From Anagrus nilaparvatae (Eukaryota > Arthropoda > Insecta > Hymenoptera > Mymaridae): a stretch of DNA of 64,000 nucleotides. The position numbers were made by a program, and so were the translations under genes. This document shows, piece after piece, positions 1-12,810 of this stretch. The notes beneath the pieces are model-generated. The model searched no databases. It was given only the letters and a program-made list of their open reading frames with translations, and was not told the DNA's origin. Position 1 is the stretch's first letter. Each line of letters begins with the position of its first letter. The stretch lies in assembly GCA_022575985.1 (NCBI GenBank), contig JAKSXM010000036.1, positions 744,001-808,000 on the forward strand. The letters run 5' to 3'.

Positions 1-480
1 AAGGGGTAGAAAATTATAGATATAGTACACGAATGTTATGGGATAAGAAAAGTAGAAAGACAGATTATCATCTATCTCTGTTTTGTAAAGTACACTATAA
101 GTAGCAGTATCACGTTAGTGGTGATGGTGATTGTCGCCTTAGTTCTTTTTCTTTTCTGCGGGTAAAGGGGACAATTTTTGCGAGGCGTTGTTACTTTCCC
201 CTCTTTTTAATTCAACTATCTGAACAGTGGGTGGGGCAATTCGCTGCAAGACCTGGCGCCCAACTTTTATGGTAGGGACAATCATAGTACCACCTCTTAC
301 TTATTTACTTTTTTCAAACTTCTTATATTACTTGCTCGTATTACCTGACTAATATAAACTATACGATCGGATAGAAAGGACGAAGTGGTTAACACCGGCA
401 TTTGCGACAATGAAACATGAAAGCGTAATTCCCCTCCCCACATCTCTATCTTAAACTTTTTCTTATGCAGTAATACTATC
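1..480. other. Unassigned, GC-richer block with an LTR-type primer-site-like motif
   Basis: This stretch is visibly less A+T-rich than the DNA that follows, and has no convincing open frame. Around 254-264 it reads CTGGCGCCCAAC, which resembles the tRNA-primer-binding site found just inside the 5' LTR of many retroelements. No LTR boundary, polyprotein or second LTR is visible, so the element assignment is only a possibility. Confidence 0.2.
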
Positions 481-3000
481 CTTTTTCGTATGCTTCAATG
501 TAACACGCATCTGTCTTTCTTTACCTTAAATTTTTTCATTGACCGATAATCTTATGGTCTTTACTTGTCTTAAACTAGATGATTTATGAGAATGTAGTAA
601 ATATAACATCAGCGTTTCTACTATCCTCGTTCGCAATAAGCTGACAAGGTGGCGCGGGTAGTCGGGAGGGCGTCTTATAATGGTATATATTGTAAACTGA
701 CAATGATACTTTTTGCACTTATATAAGAATGAAAAAGGAAAGATTGAGAAAAGAAGGAAGCAAGCATACACGACAATTTTAGTTTGAAAAATCACAAAGT
801 TCAACTATGATAGCGCTATCTAACACTCAAGTAAAATACAATAGTGTATGAATATAACATGTACATAGTTGAATTTCTTAACTTGGCAGTTTGTTTCGTA
901 ACAAAACTTACATACTCCGCAAATTTTTTCCCCTGATAAATTATTTTTACCAAGTTTGCAAGATCCTATACTTTGTCATCTCTTGTCTTACTATTTTTCT
1001 AAATACAGTATACTTTTATTCAGTAGTCTATAAATTTTCGTGTTCCATGATATGTTTTATTAACTTTTCTAACTACTTTATATTTATGTATTTTTGATTC
1101 TTGAATATTTGTAATCTTATAGTATATATCTTATGTAAATTATATTTTATTATAAATTTTGCAATAATTATGTATACGTACGAACGAATTGAATTTATAT
1201 TTTAAATACTTATTCGTGAGTGAACGTGAATGAATAGCGTGTTCTATTATTATTCTATTATTTTTTCTAATAAATACTGCATAATTATTATTATGCCAGG
1301 TATTGAAGTAACTACATTTCACTTTGAGGAAATAAGTACTTTATATTAATTTTGAAAATTTAAATTTATTTATAAGAATTATTTCAATCTTATTATAGAA
1401 TACAATATTGTGTAGTAGCTCATAATTAAATAAAATTGAATTTATACGTTTGGTCACTGTAAATGTATTTAAATGTAAAAAAATTTTTTTGAAATACTTT
1501 TTAATTCTATAGAACAAGGAATAATACTTACTAGAACCCTAGATACAAATTTGAAATCAACATTGTTGAAAAATGTTTATAACAAAAATTCTTAGTACAA
1601 TTAAGAAGTAAGAATTTTTCATATTCAAATAAGAAACAAAATAATACAAGTATATTTGTGGTAAAAGTTATATATTCAATAATGAAAAACTAAATCATTT
1701 ACAAAATCTAAAAACAAAATTTAAAAATCAATAATAATAATTTTTTATTAAACAGAAAAGATAAATTTTGTTAATAAAAGTCACGCATTTATATACTATT
1801 AGAAATTCATTTCTATTGTGAGAATAAATATAATACAATACTCCCATGATTCGTTTATACGCCGAGTTAAATGATAACATACGTTAAATTTTACGGATGC
1901 GACGGTTTATGTTATTTTTTGTTTGCTTTATGCTTTGAAGAATATATATAATTCTAAACAAATATTTATACAGAGTATCTGATACTTATCAATCAGTACT
2001 GAATACAAAGTATCTTCAGTTTAGTTACATGATGTACTTTAGTCAATTAAATGCTATTAAAATCAATAATAGAAGAATCAGTAAAGAAAAAAATGAAAAA
2101 AATTTTTATCGGTTTTTGATGTGTAAGGATTGTCTGTTTACTTGCAAATAGTTATAATTTTAATATATATTGTGAAAAACTTTGTTATTAAGAATTTTTT
2201 TTAATATCTTTGAAGAAAATATAAAAAGTTTTATATAACTTAAGTTTCGTTTTAATAAGAAATTTAAATTAATTTTGTTTTTAGAAAGTTAAAAATTATA
2301 ATATTTTTACATATTTTGGTCGACAATTGACATCTTTATTATGAAAGATTAATTTACAAGTTGTCCACAATTTGTGCATTTGTGAAGCCAAAATATTTCA
2401 AGCTTAAGATTTATAGGATTTGCTTACTTAAAATAACCAATTTTACAAACAAAAAAAAAAGTTAGTAAACTATTAAAACAATAGTTAATTATACACAAAG
2501 TTTATAGTAGAAAGGTAAAATTGTAACAAAATTAGAATTTTAAAAAATGCAGATACTTTGCTCAGGAATTTAAAAAATAAAGTATATCAATAAATCACAA
2601 ATATGCTTAATAACATTTTTTACCAATCATTTTAGTCAATTATAATTAAAATCAAAATTTATAAAATTAAATACACATGTTTAAAAATGTTATTTAAATT
2701 TCACGGTTAAATTAATTGTCTAAATAGTTTATTAAATAAATAAATTTAAAAAAAAATACATGAATTAGTATTAAAATTATGTCATAATATGTTTTACTCA
2801 TCAACAAATAATAATTTGTCGGAATCTCTTTTTTGCTTTGAAGCATAAAATATTAAATTTAAATATATAAGTCTGTATAATATTATGAATATAAAAGAGG
2901 AATCGTAAAGCTTTTGAACGCTTCAAAGACCAAAGTTTATTTGTGAATGCACTTCTGATTTTATTTGAAGAAAATTTCTTTTTTTTAAAATGCATGTGTC
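481..3000. other. AT-rich non-coding DNA
   Basis: Open frames here are short (under 100 residues), low in complexity, rich in F/Y/I/K/N and without recognisable motifs. They are what A+T-rich DNA gives by chance. I see no repeat, RNA gene or splice-supported exon. Confidence 0.6.
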
Positions 3001-6000
3001 TGGAAAAATGGGCGGTTTAGAGGAGGAACTAAGAGGAGGAGCGAAGGGGGAGGAAACGAGAAAATGATCATCCTTTATTACCCCTCACTTCATTTTTAAA
3101 TATCGGTAGGAGTTTTAAATTTTAGAGAATGGGTTTCAATCAAATTTTATTTTTTTCTTTAAGTATTGCAGTTTTTCTAATATTATCAAAAGTATTTTTT
3201 GTTTAATTTTTAGTTATTTACTAAAGAAAATTTTAAGTTATCATCAAAAGAACAAAATTTTTCTAAAATAAAAAAATTTTAAATGATTAGGTTGCTTTAA
3301 CTCTAAAAACGTTTAAATCTTCATCAAGATAAGCCACTTAGCCTAGCTAAGGTCTTGTGTGTCATGTATATTCTTAATTATGACTAAAATTCTGCTTAAA
3401 ACCATTGAAAATTGTAAAATTAAGTGCCTTAAGTATTTACAAGGCCAGAGTAATATTAAAAAACCGTCTTCTATTTTCAATTAATCAGTACTCGTTAAAT
3501 AAATTTTTTCTCCTCAATAAAAAGGCGCGGTATTTTTTTAACCACGCCTATTACCACTACTACTTAAAACCATTTCCACACCTCCGTTCACTAGTTCAAC
3601 TATATTTTGTATATTTTTAACGGTAATTTTATGCGCATGCGTCAAAATTTTTTTTGAGGGTGGGGATAGAGTGAACGTTAGAATAATTTTAGGATTCGCA
3701 AAGTAAAGAGTCGGAGCTGCGAGGTCGAGAAGAACGCAATGCAGATGGAAAGTTAAGACCTACATATACAGAAAAAGTGTATTTATAGAACTCGTCAAAA
3801 GAAGATTGAAAAAGTAGCCATCAGTAAAAGATTTATTTTGTGCAATTTTTTTTTTACATTTTTTTTTTTTCATTGTCGTGTTAAGTGCAATTGTAGTTTT
3901 TGTGCGGAATGCAGGAAAAAATTTTAATTTTTTTAAAATGTGTTTAAAAATTTAAGTGAGTCTGCATTTTTAATTAAAAAAAAGTTAATAATTAAATAAA
4001 AATTTCTTTTTTGCATTTTTTTATTTAAAAAAAAAAATTTATTTGATTTTATTTTTTTTGAGCTATTTTTTGAAAAAATTTTTTTTGCTATTTTTATTTT
4101 AAATTTTTAAAATACAATTTAGATAAATTTATTATAACTAATTCGAAAAAAAATAAATTTAGTTAAAAAATTATAAAAGTACAAAAAATTAATTAATAAT
4201 TTGTAAAAAAAATTTTAAATAAGAGAAAAATTTATAAAAATTACAAAATTATCAATCAACTAATTAATTTATTTACTTCTTAATAAGTGAATTTTTTTTT
4301 TTTTAAATCAATTACAAATAAATAAAAATTTTGTAATATTAAAAATTAATAATATATTTCCAATACTAAAAAAAAAAAATTATTACAAAATTAAGAAAAA
4401 TAAAAAAAAAAATGTATAATTAAGTAATAAAAAATATAACCGTCGGTTAAATTATGTAAAACTGAATAAAAATTAAATGTGAATTACATCAGAATATCTA
4501 TGTTATAACAAAGTTTTTGTAAAAATTAGTTGTAAAACTAATCAAAAATAATTTGTAATTATTAAAAAACAGAAAAATTTTTAAATAAATCCAAAACCTC
4601 ATTATCCTTCAATTTTATTTAGCAGATAATTTATGCATTAGGTAAGTAAAATAATTCATTATTTTTCTGTATATTTTTTGTACAATCTAGAAGCTACAGT
4701 TGCATTGAATAAATATTCAATCTGTCTTTATTCTTATCAAATGCAGCAGCAATTATACTTTATTGATAAATTGTAATTTTATATTATTTTATAATGAATT
4801 TTTCTTCACTTTGAACAAAAAATAAATCTCGAGTAATTTAATACGAATTTATCTTATTAGCCACATTTGTTATAAATTATATTTTTATTACAAATGCAAT
4901 TGCAGATTACATTTTAATTACAAACTTAAATAATAAAAAATTAAATGCTAATTTTAGAAAAATTTTGAGAATTTTAAAATACTTTTTTGGAAATTCGTAA
5001 GATATAACATGATTCACTTTAGAGATGGAAATTTCTTCATAGATTGCTTTAAACTGGGTATGTATCACGTACCTTAAGCATAGTTTTATTCATTGAACTT
5101 TCTGCCACTTTAATCCTGTTTTTTTCTTAATATGAATATGAGGCAAAATATTTTTTTAATTTTTTACTACTTTGCATACTCAAAAATGTCCATGTTATCA
5201 GTTTATTTTTTAAAGTAAGATTAAAAAGACTAAAATAATTTTAAACCTCAAGTCTTTGAATTAAAATAAATATTTATACAGTAGTGGGGAAAAAATGATA
5301 AAATAATGATAAAACTTTGATAAATTGAATAAAGATAAATTTTGAGAGACCATTATTATTGCCCGCTAGTTTATAAAAAAGCAATCTAAACCTCATCTAC
5401 AAATATTTATTTTTAGCAAATGCGATTATAGTATCTGGTGCTACGCGCCTCAGACCTGTAAGCCATTGTACTTGATAAAATTAACATTTCTTACTATACG
5501 AGCCGGCTAATAATGTACTATTTTATTGACAAGTAAATTATTTAATTTTATGATACATGTCGATTCAAAATGGGTTGAAAATTTTCATTAATTTTGTTAG
5601 CTATATAATATAATATTTACCCATGAGTTTAAAACTTGCCAAAAATTAGTTCATGAGAAGGCAAAATTAATTTGCGTCTCGTAATGCTGCCTGTCTTTTT
5701 AATTTTCTTTGTAATTTATTACTCAGACACATAACTAGAAGGAAGAGGGCCAGGAAACTAGCACCCACATTAGAATTTTCAATAAATATAGAAAATTTTG
5801 GAAGAATGAATAAATTTCTACAAAATTAAAAAATCCATTATCCGACGGTAAATAATCGCAAAATTTACAATAAATAGTTCAATAGTTATCATTAAGATGG
5901 CAGCACAAATCAGCGATAAAAATTTAAACTTTATGAAAATAAAAGTAGTACTAAACATGTTATATACCTGTACAGCTGATGTACTTTAAGTAACGCCTAT

Positions 6001-8930
6001 AATATCCCTACTCCTATTTATAAAATGGGAGGTTACGCTATTTTAATAGAAAGGAACTACTATAAACCTTATAAATTCACGACATGCGTGATTAAAATTA
6101 ACAAAGGGGTTGAATATTATTCCCCTATATATTTATTCGTATTTTACTTTTTACAAATTTTAGTTTGCTTCAATGCTTTCATTTGATTATACGTTCGTAT
6201 CTCCTTCAGTTTTAACATCAAAACAAGAAATCACAATTTTCATTTTTGTTATAATCGTAAATTGTTATAAATTAAAATAATTAATATATAAAACAAAATT
6301 TTACATTGTATTGATTTCTTTGAGAATATGAGGAAGTGAGTATGGATGTGCAAATGGACGTTTATGTGTGAGTGTGTGTAAATGTGTTTGCTTTTATGAA
6401 AATATATATTTTTTCACCTCTTTATTAAAAAATTTTAAATTAATAGCTATCCCTGAAAAAATTACTTACACCTAGTCTCATAGAGTTGGTCATTAGCCAC
6501 GTTTCATCTTTACACTTATAGGTAAAAACTTATATTTATAGGTATTTATTGGTAAGAAAAGAGATAAATTTAAGTATATCATATGGTTGAATTTTACCAG
6601 TTGCATGATTTTATTGATATACTTGAAGTGCATTAACTTTTTTTATTGACAAAGGTTATTAGATACCCTTCGGGTAACTTAAAATTAAAATTAGTTCATA
6701 ATTTTTTAACGTTCTTACTTAATTTTTTGATATCTGAAATCGATTTTTTTGTGATTACTCAAAAAAGACTGGATGAAATAAATTTTGTCTTCCTGTTGGC
6801 CCAACTATATTAGATTTAGAAATTTTTCATCCAGAGCTTTTTTTAATTCAGCTCTGGCATTTTCAGGATACACTTTTTTGAACATACCTACACACATAAA
6901 TTCAATATAAGCATGTTTTATGCATCGAAATGAACTGAGGTCCAAATTCCTCCACAAATTAGACATTTTTAGAAATTTTCAATTTTCTGACCTGAAAAAC
7001 TTATAAGACACGATTTCATCTATGTATTGGATATATAGGGTGATCGTGCCTAAAAATTCATCAATGTATTGGTTTTGTTTAAATAGCTATTTTTATCCTC
7101 TAAAAAATTCAACTATTGGTTTATCAAAACTAGAATTTACTTGTCATGATTACTAAATAAAATACCCATGTTACAGTCACATTGAGCTTTTTATTTAGGC
7201 TTTTTTAAAGTAAAAGTAAAGAAAGGTCTTATGTAAGCATGACTTTTATGGACATGTTGTCACTCTATTTTACAGTGCTAAGTCAAAAAGTACTACTAGT
7301 AGAAAAATACATTCTTTTAAAATCAAAATAAAAAAGATATAAAATTGTTAGTAACTTTTAATTGGTACAAATTTTTTTTTTGAATTTTCTGCACTCTTTG
7401 TAAGTCCAGAGAGGCAGCATATATTGAAATTAAAAATATTGTGATCTGATGGAAAACTTAATTGAAAATCTGATTGAACACTTCAACTACCGGTAGCTTA
7501 ATAATTATCCGAGAAAAATGTTTCATTTTAATGAATTGATTATATAAGACCTAAAAAATGAAAATATTTTTATCTGATTCGTTTCAGAAAAAAATTACTC
7601 AAATTTACCCAGTAAACTAAATAATCATCCTGAATAATTTTTTTTTTTCGTTATCATTATTATATTTAATTTTCTTTATAATTTTCCAAATTCTAGCTTG
7701 TTTTTGCTACTTACTTCGGTTTTTTATATAATTATTAATATTTTTTTCCAAACTGTTTGTATGGCCAGTTTGAGACCCAGAATTTCTGAATGCTTGCCTT
7801 GAAGATATATGTCACGCGGGCTTATTTTTATCGTCAGGAATTTATTTTATACTCTGAAAATTCATTTTTTATCTCTTGATTTGGATGTGTTTACTTTCTA
7901 GAGCTTTAACTTCTGATGAACCTAGTTTTCACACACGGAGGAAATAATTATCATGAGTTCATTTAACCATCCAGGATCTATTTTGCAATCTACAAGGAAG
8001 GCATTTTTTATTAAAACTTATTAACGGGTTAAGACAAAAATACAATATACTGATGTGAATTCTAAAAGAAGTACGGAACAAAATTGAGAAAAAATTTACC
8101 AAAATTTACCCGTGATTTTCGGTGATTTAGATATACTTTACTCTTGTGACTGAATCACCCAATAGTATAGTAATTTTTTTTAATCTCTTAATTAATTTTA
8201 TTTCAAAAACACTTTACATATGCAATTACTTTTTTTTTTAAAATACCATGATCATATTTAACATGTAACTTATGATTAAGTAGCTAATTTGTCTCCACGG
8301 ATCTCTTTTTGTCTCTGCAGTCCACTTTTACTGTCTTAAACCATTTTTATTCAATTTTATACACCAGAAACCCATTATTTATCGAAAAATTTCTCAATGT
8401 ATGTATAAATGTTCTATAAATATATTTTTTTCTAAATGGTTTTTGTTAAAAACTTTATAAATTTTTCTTGCACGTATGAGTTCTAATCTATTAAAATTTG
8501 AATTTAAGGATATTGACTACTACTTGACTACTATACTACAACTACTCTTGACTACTACCTTTTTTGTTTTGTGTTCAGATTAAAAAAAATAATTTGTACA
8601 TAACAAGGAGTCATTTTAAAATTTGAGGATCCCGAAGTGACTGCTTCATTGTTTAATAATTTAAAATAATTTTGCTTCTTCGAGTATCTTATACACTTGA
8701 TTCTTATGGATCTACATTTTAAAATAGAAAATTTTAGTACTTTTTAAGTTCATTTTTTGATAAAAAAAATTATAACATTTTTAAAAAAATATCGTAGCAT
8801 ATAATTATTCAGTTTATTTTAGGTGCTAGGCTGATTTGTTATAGCAAAAATGTTCAACAATTCTATCGTATAGTCGTGCGCGCGCAGGCTTCTCAATTCT
8901 GTAGTAATATGATAGAAAGAAAAAGAGTCA
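3001..8930. other. AT-rich non-coding DNA with homopolymer runs
   Basis: A purine-rich tract lies at about 3010-3062 (repeated GAGGA/GGAGG). A slightly GC-richer patch lies at 3690-3790. From 3840 to 4440 the sequence is dominated by poly-A and poly-T runs. I found no coding region or element boundary here; 6.7-8.6 kb is mixed-composition sequence that I could not assign. Confidence 0.5.
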
Positions 8931-8945
8931 GCTGCTTATATATAT

Positions 8946-9866
8946 GGGCGATTATTTCTCAACCCGGCCAACCCCCTCTGTCCAAAAATGGTGGCAACTT
9001 AGAAAGATTTTGGTTTTCTCAAATTGACTGGAAAAGGATCTAGTTTTTTATTCTCATTGGCCTTTTGAACTCTGTAAATCTACTGTGCCCATTTTAGGCA
9101 CTGAGCGGCGGCAGGTCGACATTTTAAAAACAGAAAAATTGAAATAAAAGTAGATTAACGGTAAGTTTTTTGAAAATTTTTTTTCTTAAAAGTTGTTATT
9201 TATTAAAACAAAGAAAATGAAACCCCTTGCGTGGTAATTGGTTGATTTTTTAAAAAGTTTTGTGGGTGCTATGTAGTTTTTAAAAATGGGTAAAAAATGG
9301 CTACTTTGACTGATGATATCTCTGAACCTACGTATCCAAAATAAAAAAGTTTTAGTGCAAAATGGTAGTCTTTTGATAGATAATAAGTGTGCCAAATATC
9401 AGGGGATTTGATCGAGTAGTTTCGGATTTAGCAATTTTAAAGGTGATTCTGAAACAGATTTTGACCCATTTTTTAAAGAGCATTAATACCCGAAAATTGC
9501 TAAATCCGAAACTACTCGATCAAATCCCCTGATATTTAGCACACTTATTATGTATCTTTTTAAGAAATCAACTAATTACCAATCAAGTGGTCTCATTTTC
9601 TTTGTTTTAATAAATAACAACTTTTAAGAGAAAAAAATTTCAAAAAACTTAACGTTAATTTACTTTTATTTCAATTTTTCTGTTTTTAAGATGTCGACCT
9701 GCCGCCGCTCAGTGCCTAAATTGGGCACAGTAGATTTACAGAGTTGAGAAGGCCAATGAGAATAAAAAACTAGACCCTTTTCCGGTCAATTTGAGAAAAC
9801 CAAAATCATTTTAAGGTGCCACCATTTTTGGACAGAGGGGGGTGGCCGGGTTGAGAAATAATCGCC
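8946..9866. mobile_element. Foldback (long palindromic) element
   Basis: The left terminus GGGCGATTATTTCTCAACCC at 8946 is matched in reverse complement at the right terminus ending at 9866. Identity continues inward through the GTCGAC/CCGCCGCTCAG block at about 9105-9120 and 9692-9712, to the loop near 9440-9492. The left arm is about 490 bp and the right arm about 374 bp. The right arm lacks roughly 120 bp that the left has around 9250-9370. Both ends abut ATATAT, a possible target duplication that is ambiguous in this AT-rich context. No transposase is encoded; the short frames within are by-products of the palindrome. It is therefore non-autonomous, of unknown superfamily. Confidence 0.85.
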
Positions 9867-10119
9867 CATATATTATTCCCATGTCGTAGTCAGCAGCTCT
9901 CTTAAAGGTACCCAGACTTAAATAAATAATTTTACTGTCAGATCCTGAAAGAGCATACTCTTAAATAGCCGAGAACTTATTTTTATTTTAATTTAACCTT
10001 TAGCCTGCACACCTCTTGAAAATCGCATAGCCTGCACATGGGGTCTAGCGGACTCCAGCTACTAAAATACGTTTTATGTTTAAACCGTTCATTATATCTT
10101 AGCCTAAATTTTTTTAGAA

Positions 10120-10525
10120 GATATTGATACCTTACAAAAAAAGCCCAAATGACTTTTGTGAGGGGTTTTAAACAGAAAAGTTCAAAAAACAAAAATTGAA
10201 GAAAAAAAACATGAAAATTGGAATTTTTTGGAAAAATTGATGTAAAATCGGCCATTATTTATATTTTTTATGAATTTCAATAAAGTTATTATTAAACTTA
10301 AGGGGAATAATACTAACTTAAAGCTTGAAACCTTATAAAAAAAATTCAAATGAATTGTAAGGGGTTTTAAACAGAAAAATACAAAAAACGTAAATTGAAA
10401 AAAAATCAAGAAAATTGGAATTTTTTAAAAGAATTGAAATAAAATCTGCAATTATAGATATTTTTTTAAATTTCCTATGAATTTCAATAAAGTTAATATT
10501 ATACTTAAAGGGAATAATACTAGCT
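10120..10525. repeat. Two tandem direct copies of a roughly 199-bp unit
   Basis: The segment starting with the GGGGTTTTAAACAGAAAA motif at 10162 recurs at 10361, a spacing of 199 bp. Each copy continues through GAAAATTGGAATTTTTT, an AATTTCAATAAAGTTA motif and GGGGAATAATACTA or its near-equal. The copies differ by scattered substitutions and small indels. The adjacent GGGGTCTAGCGGACTCC (10039) and GGGGTCCTCTGGACC (10573) are mutually similar and may mark the ends of a larger unit. Confidence 0.75.
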
Positions 10526-10617
10526 TATAGCTAACTTGCTAAATATTTGATATATCGATTCGAATATTGCTTGGGGTCCTCTGGACCATGAGAGAAAAAA
10601 ATTATAAAAAAATTATA

Positions 10618-11394
10618 CTACAGTCAAAATACGGGTTTGGGTGGACTTACGGTTATGAATATGAGATTTGCTCTAATATAGGTTTTTTGGGTCGCTGAAC
10701 ACGAAAATCGGGGTCATTTGGCTTAGAAAATTAGGCTTCATCCTTAAATTTGCAAAAACTACCCCCAAAAGGGGATATTTTTGATGTATGTATGTTTTCA
10801 CGTTCTGAGTCGATAGATTTGTCCAAGAATTGGTTTCTAAGGGTTTTTTGGGTGGCTAATGAAGAATCTCAATGATTTTGAAGGCAAAATTAATATTTCA
10901 CCCTTAAATTAGCTAAAAACCCCCCAAAAGGGGTGTTTTCACTATTTTCGCACTTTTTGCGGCCAGATTTGGTTCACAAGGATTTTTTGGGTCGCTGAAA
11001 ACGATTTTTATGGATTTATTTATGAATAATTAATATATCACCCCTAAATTACCGAAAACTACCCCCAAAAGGGGTGTTTTTGCTGTTTCTGCACTTTTTG
11101 CATCAAGATTAGGTCCACAAGGGTTTTTTGGGTTGCTGAATACGAATTTCATAGATTTTTTAATGAAAAATTAATACTTCACCCTTATATTAGGTAAAAC
11201 TACCCCCAAAAGGCGAATACATCAAAAATACCCCTTTTTGGGGCAGTTTTTGGAAATTTAAGGGTGAAGCCCCATTTTCTTAGCCAAATGACCCCGATTT
11301 CGTGTTCATAGACCCAAAAAATCTATACTAGAGCAAATCTCGCATTCGCTACCGTAAGTCCAGCCCCCCCCCCCCCCTTATATTTTGACTGGAG
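10618..11394. mobile_element. Modular TIR element with tandem 140-bp units, TA-flanked
   Basis: The terminal inverted repeats read CTACAGTCAAAATA at the left and, reversed, CTCCAGTCAAAATA at the right, each bordered by TA. The right end carries an inverted copy of about 175 bp of the left end, including the GACTTACGGT and GAGATTTGCTCTA blocks. Between them are four direct units starting near 10681, 10842, 10981 and 11122. Each contains TTTTTTGGGTCGCTGA (or a variant), a run ending TTCACCCTTAAATT, then ACTACCCCCAAAAGGGG. A related copy lies at 53.3 kb. No protein is encoded. A TA target would fit Tc1/mariner-like mobilisation, which is inference. Confidence 0.8.
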
Positions 11395-11460
11395 TACTAC
11401 AAATATATTATAAAAAGCCAAAGTTGTACTGCGGAATAGAAGTCGATTTCACACGCTAAT

Positions 11461-11527
11461 GAGTTAATACACACACGCACACACTTACACACACATACTT
11501 ATACATGGATACACATACACATACACT
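11461..11527. repeat. Imperfect (CA)n/(ACATAC)n microsatellite
   Basis: This is a run of ACACAC interspersed with ACATAC and ATAC variants. It lies shortly after the modular TIR element, with no coding potential. Confidence 0.8.
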
Positions 11528-11990
11528 AAGGTGCTGCCAAAAATCACTTTATTGCAAGTAATTCAAATTACGTGAAAGCAAAAATACCGTAAATAACGAA
11601 AGTTCTACGTTTTGAGACCGCAGACTACAGTGAAAATGTCTATTAGGAGATTTCATCACATCTCTCGAAAAAATGGATTGAAAATACGCAGACAGGAATT
11701 TTTACAGCCAGTGTTAACTTAGCAGTTATTTTTAAAAATTGCTTAGATAATCACTATTAGGCGACATTCCATGCCAATTATCAAAAAATTAAATTTTGGA
11801 ATCGATTCAATAAAATTAAAATCTTTTTCAAAGGGAATTTTATATTTTTATTTTTTATGCAACAAATAAAATGACCTTCAGTATACTTATAACACTTCTC
11901 ATAAAATTAATGTTTAATATTAAAAAAGATAAAATAAAGTTTATACATGTAACAAAAAAATTTTAAAAGATAATTTACTATATATGTAAC

Positions 11991-12810
11991 ATGGGTATAT
12001 CCATTACTTTTCGCTATTCCCTTACTATTCACTCAAATTACTTCCGGTTGGTCGCATTTTTTTTATATAGGCTTCAGCTTTTACCAAGAAAATGTATATA
12101 GCCGCTTTTATTGGGTAGATTTTTTTTGCGACAAAAAATGTAAGATGATTGAAATCTAATTTGCCTGAATTAGTTTATACAAAATACATTTAAAATAAGG
12201 CTTTTTGGGAATGCATAAAAACGGATGCAAGCAACAACTTTCTGCTAAAGTTTCAGGAGTTATTTATTAGTGTTAGAAAAATATTTTCTGAAATTTTGAG
12301 CAATTTTGATTATGATAAAAAAGTGTTATAGCAATTTAAATATGTCATAAAACCGAAATTTTCGGTAAACGACCAATTAAAATCCATGTATCTCTTAACC
12401 AAATAAGCCGTCGTTAATTTTGTAGGTCGCATCTAACAGGTTTTGAGTAGCACAAAATTTGCGATCAGCGGGAAGTAGTTCTATAAAGATTTCCGGATTT
12501 GGCGCCAATTTGAAAATCCTGTTTTTTTACGTTTCAGTCATCTAAAATTTTTTGTCGCAAAAAAAATATATACGATAAAAGCTACAAATATTTTTGGCAA
12601 AAGTTGAAGCTGATATAAAAAAAATGCTAGTAACTGGAAGTAATTCGAACCTTTTAGAGGCCATAACTTGGTCCCATATTGTTATGGAGGGCTAAAAATT
12701 TGGCTAGTGGTGTTTTTCATGACCACAAACAACTTCTAAAGTATTAAGCCCAATCAGTGACATGCGTGTGCTCACTTTTGTATAAAAATTTAAGTAATGG
12801 ATATACCCAT
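11991..12810. mobile_element. TIR/foldback element of about 820 bp
   Basis: The left end ATGGGTATATCCATTACTT (11991-12009) is exactly reversed at 12792-12810. Inner arms at about 12030-12155 and 12535-12650 also match in reverse complement, through the landmarks ATTACTTCCGGTT, TTTTTTTATAT, GCTTCA and TTTTTTTGCGACAAAAAAT. The right side carries about 140 extra bases (12650-12790) not obviously present on the left. No open frame of note lies inside. I could not fix a target-site duplication. Confidence 0.8.

Noticed and set aside
526..804. 92-residue minus-strand frame
   Set aside because: It has no motif and biased composition. Frames of this length occur by chance or as by-products throughout this window.
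9186..9395. Open frame within the 9-kb foldback
   Set aside because: It lies inside a palindromic arm and has no coding signature.
9983..10409. Two overlapping minus-strand frames rich in F, L and K
   Set aside because: They are translations of the 199-bp tandem repeat, not a membrane protein.
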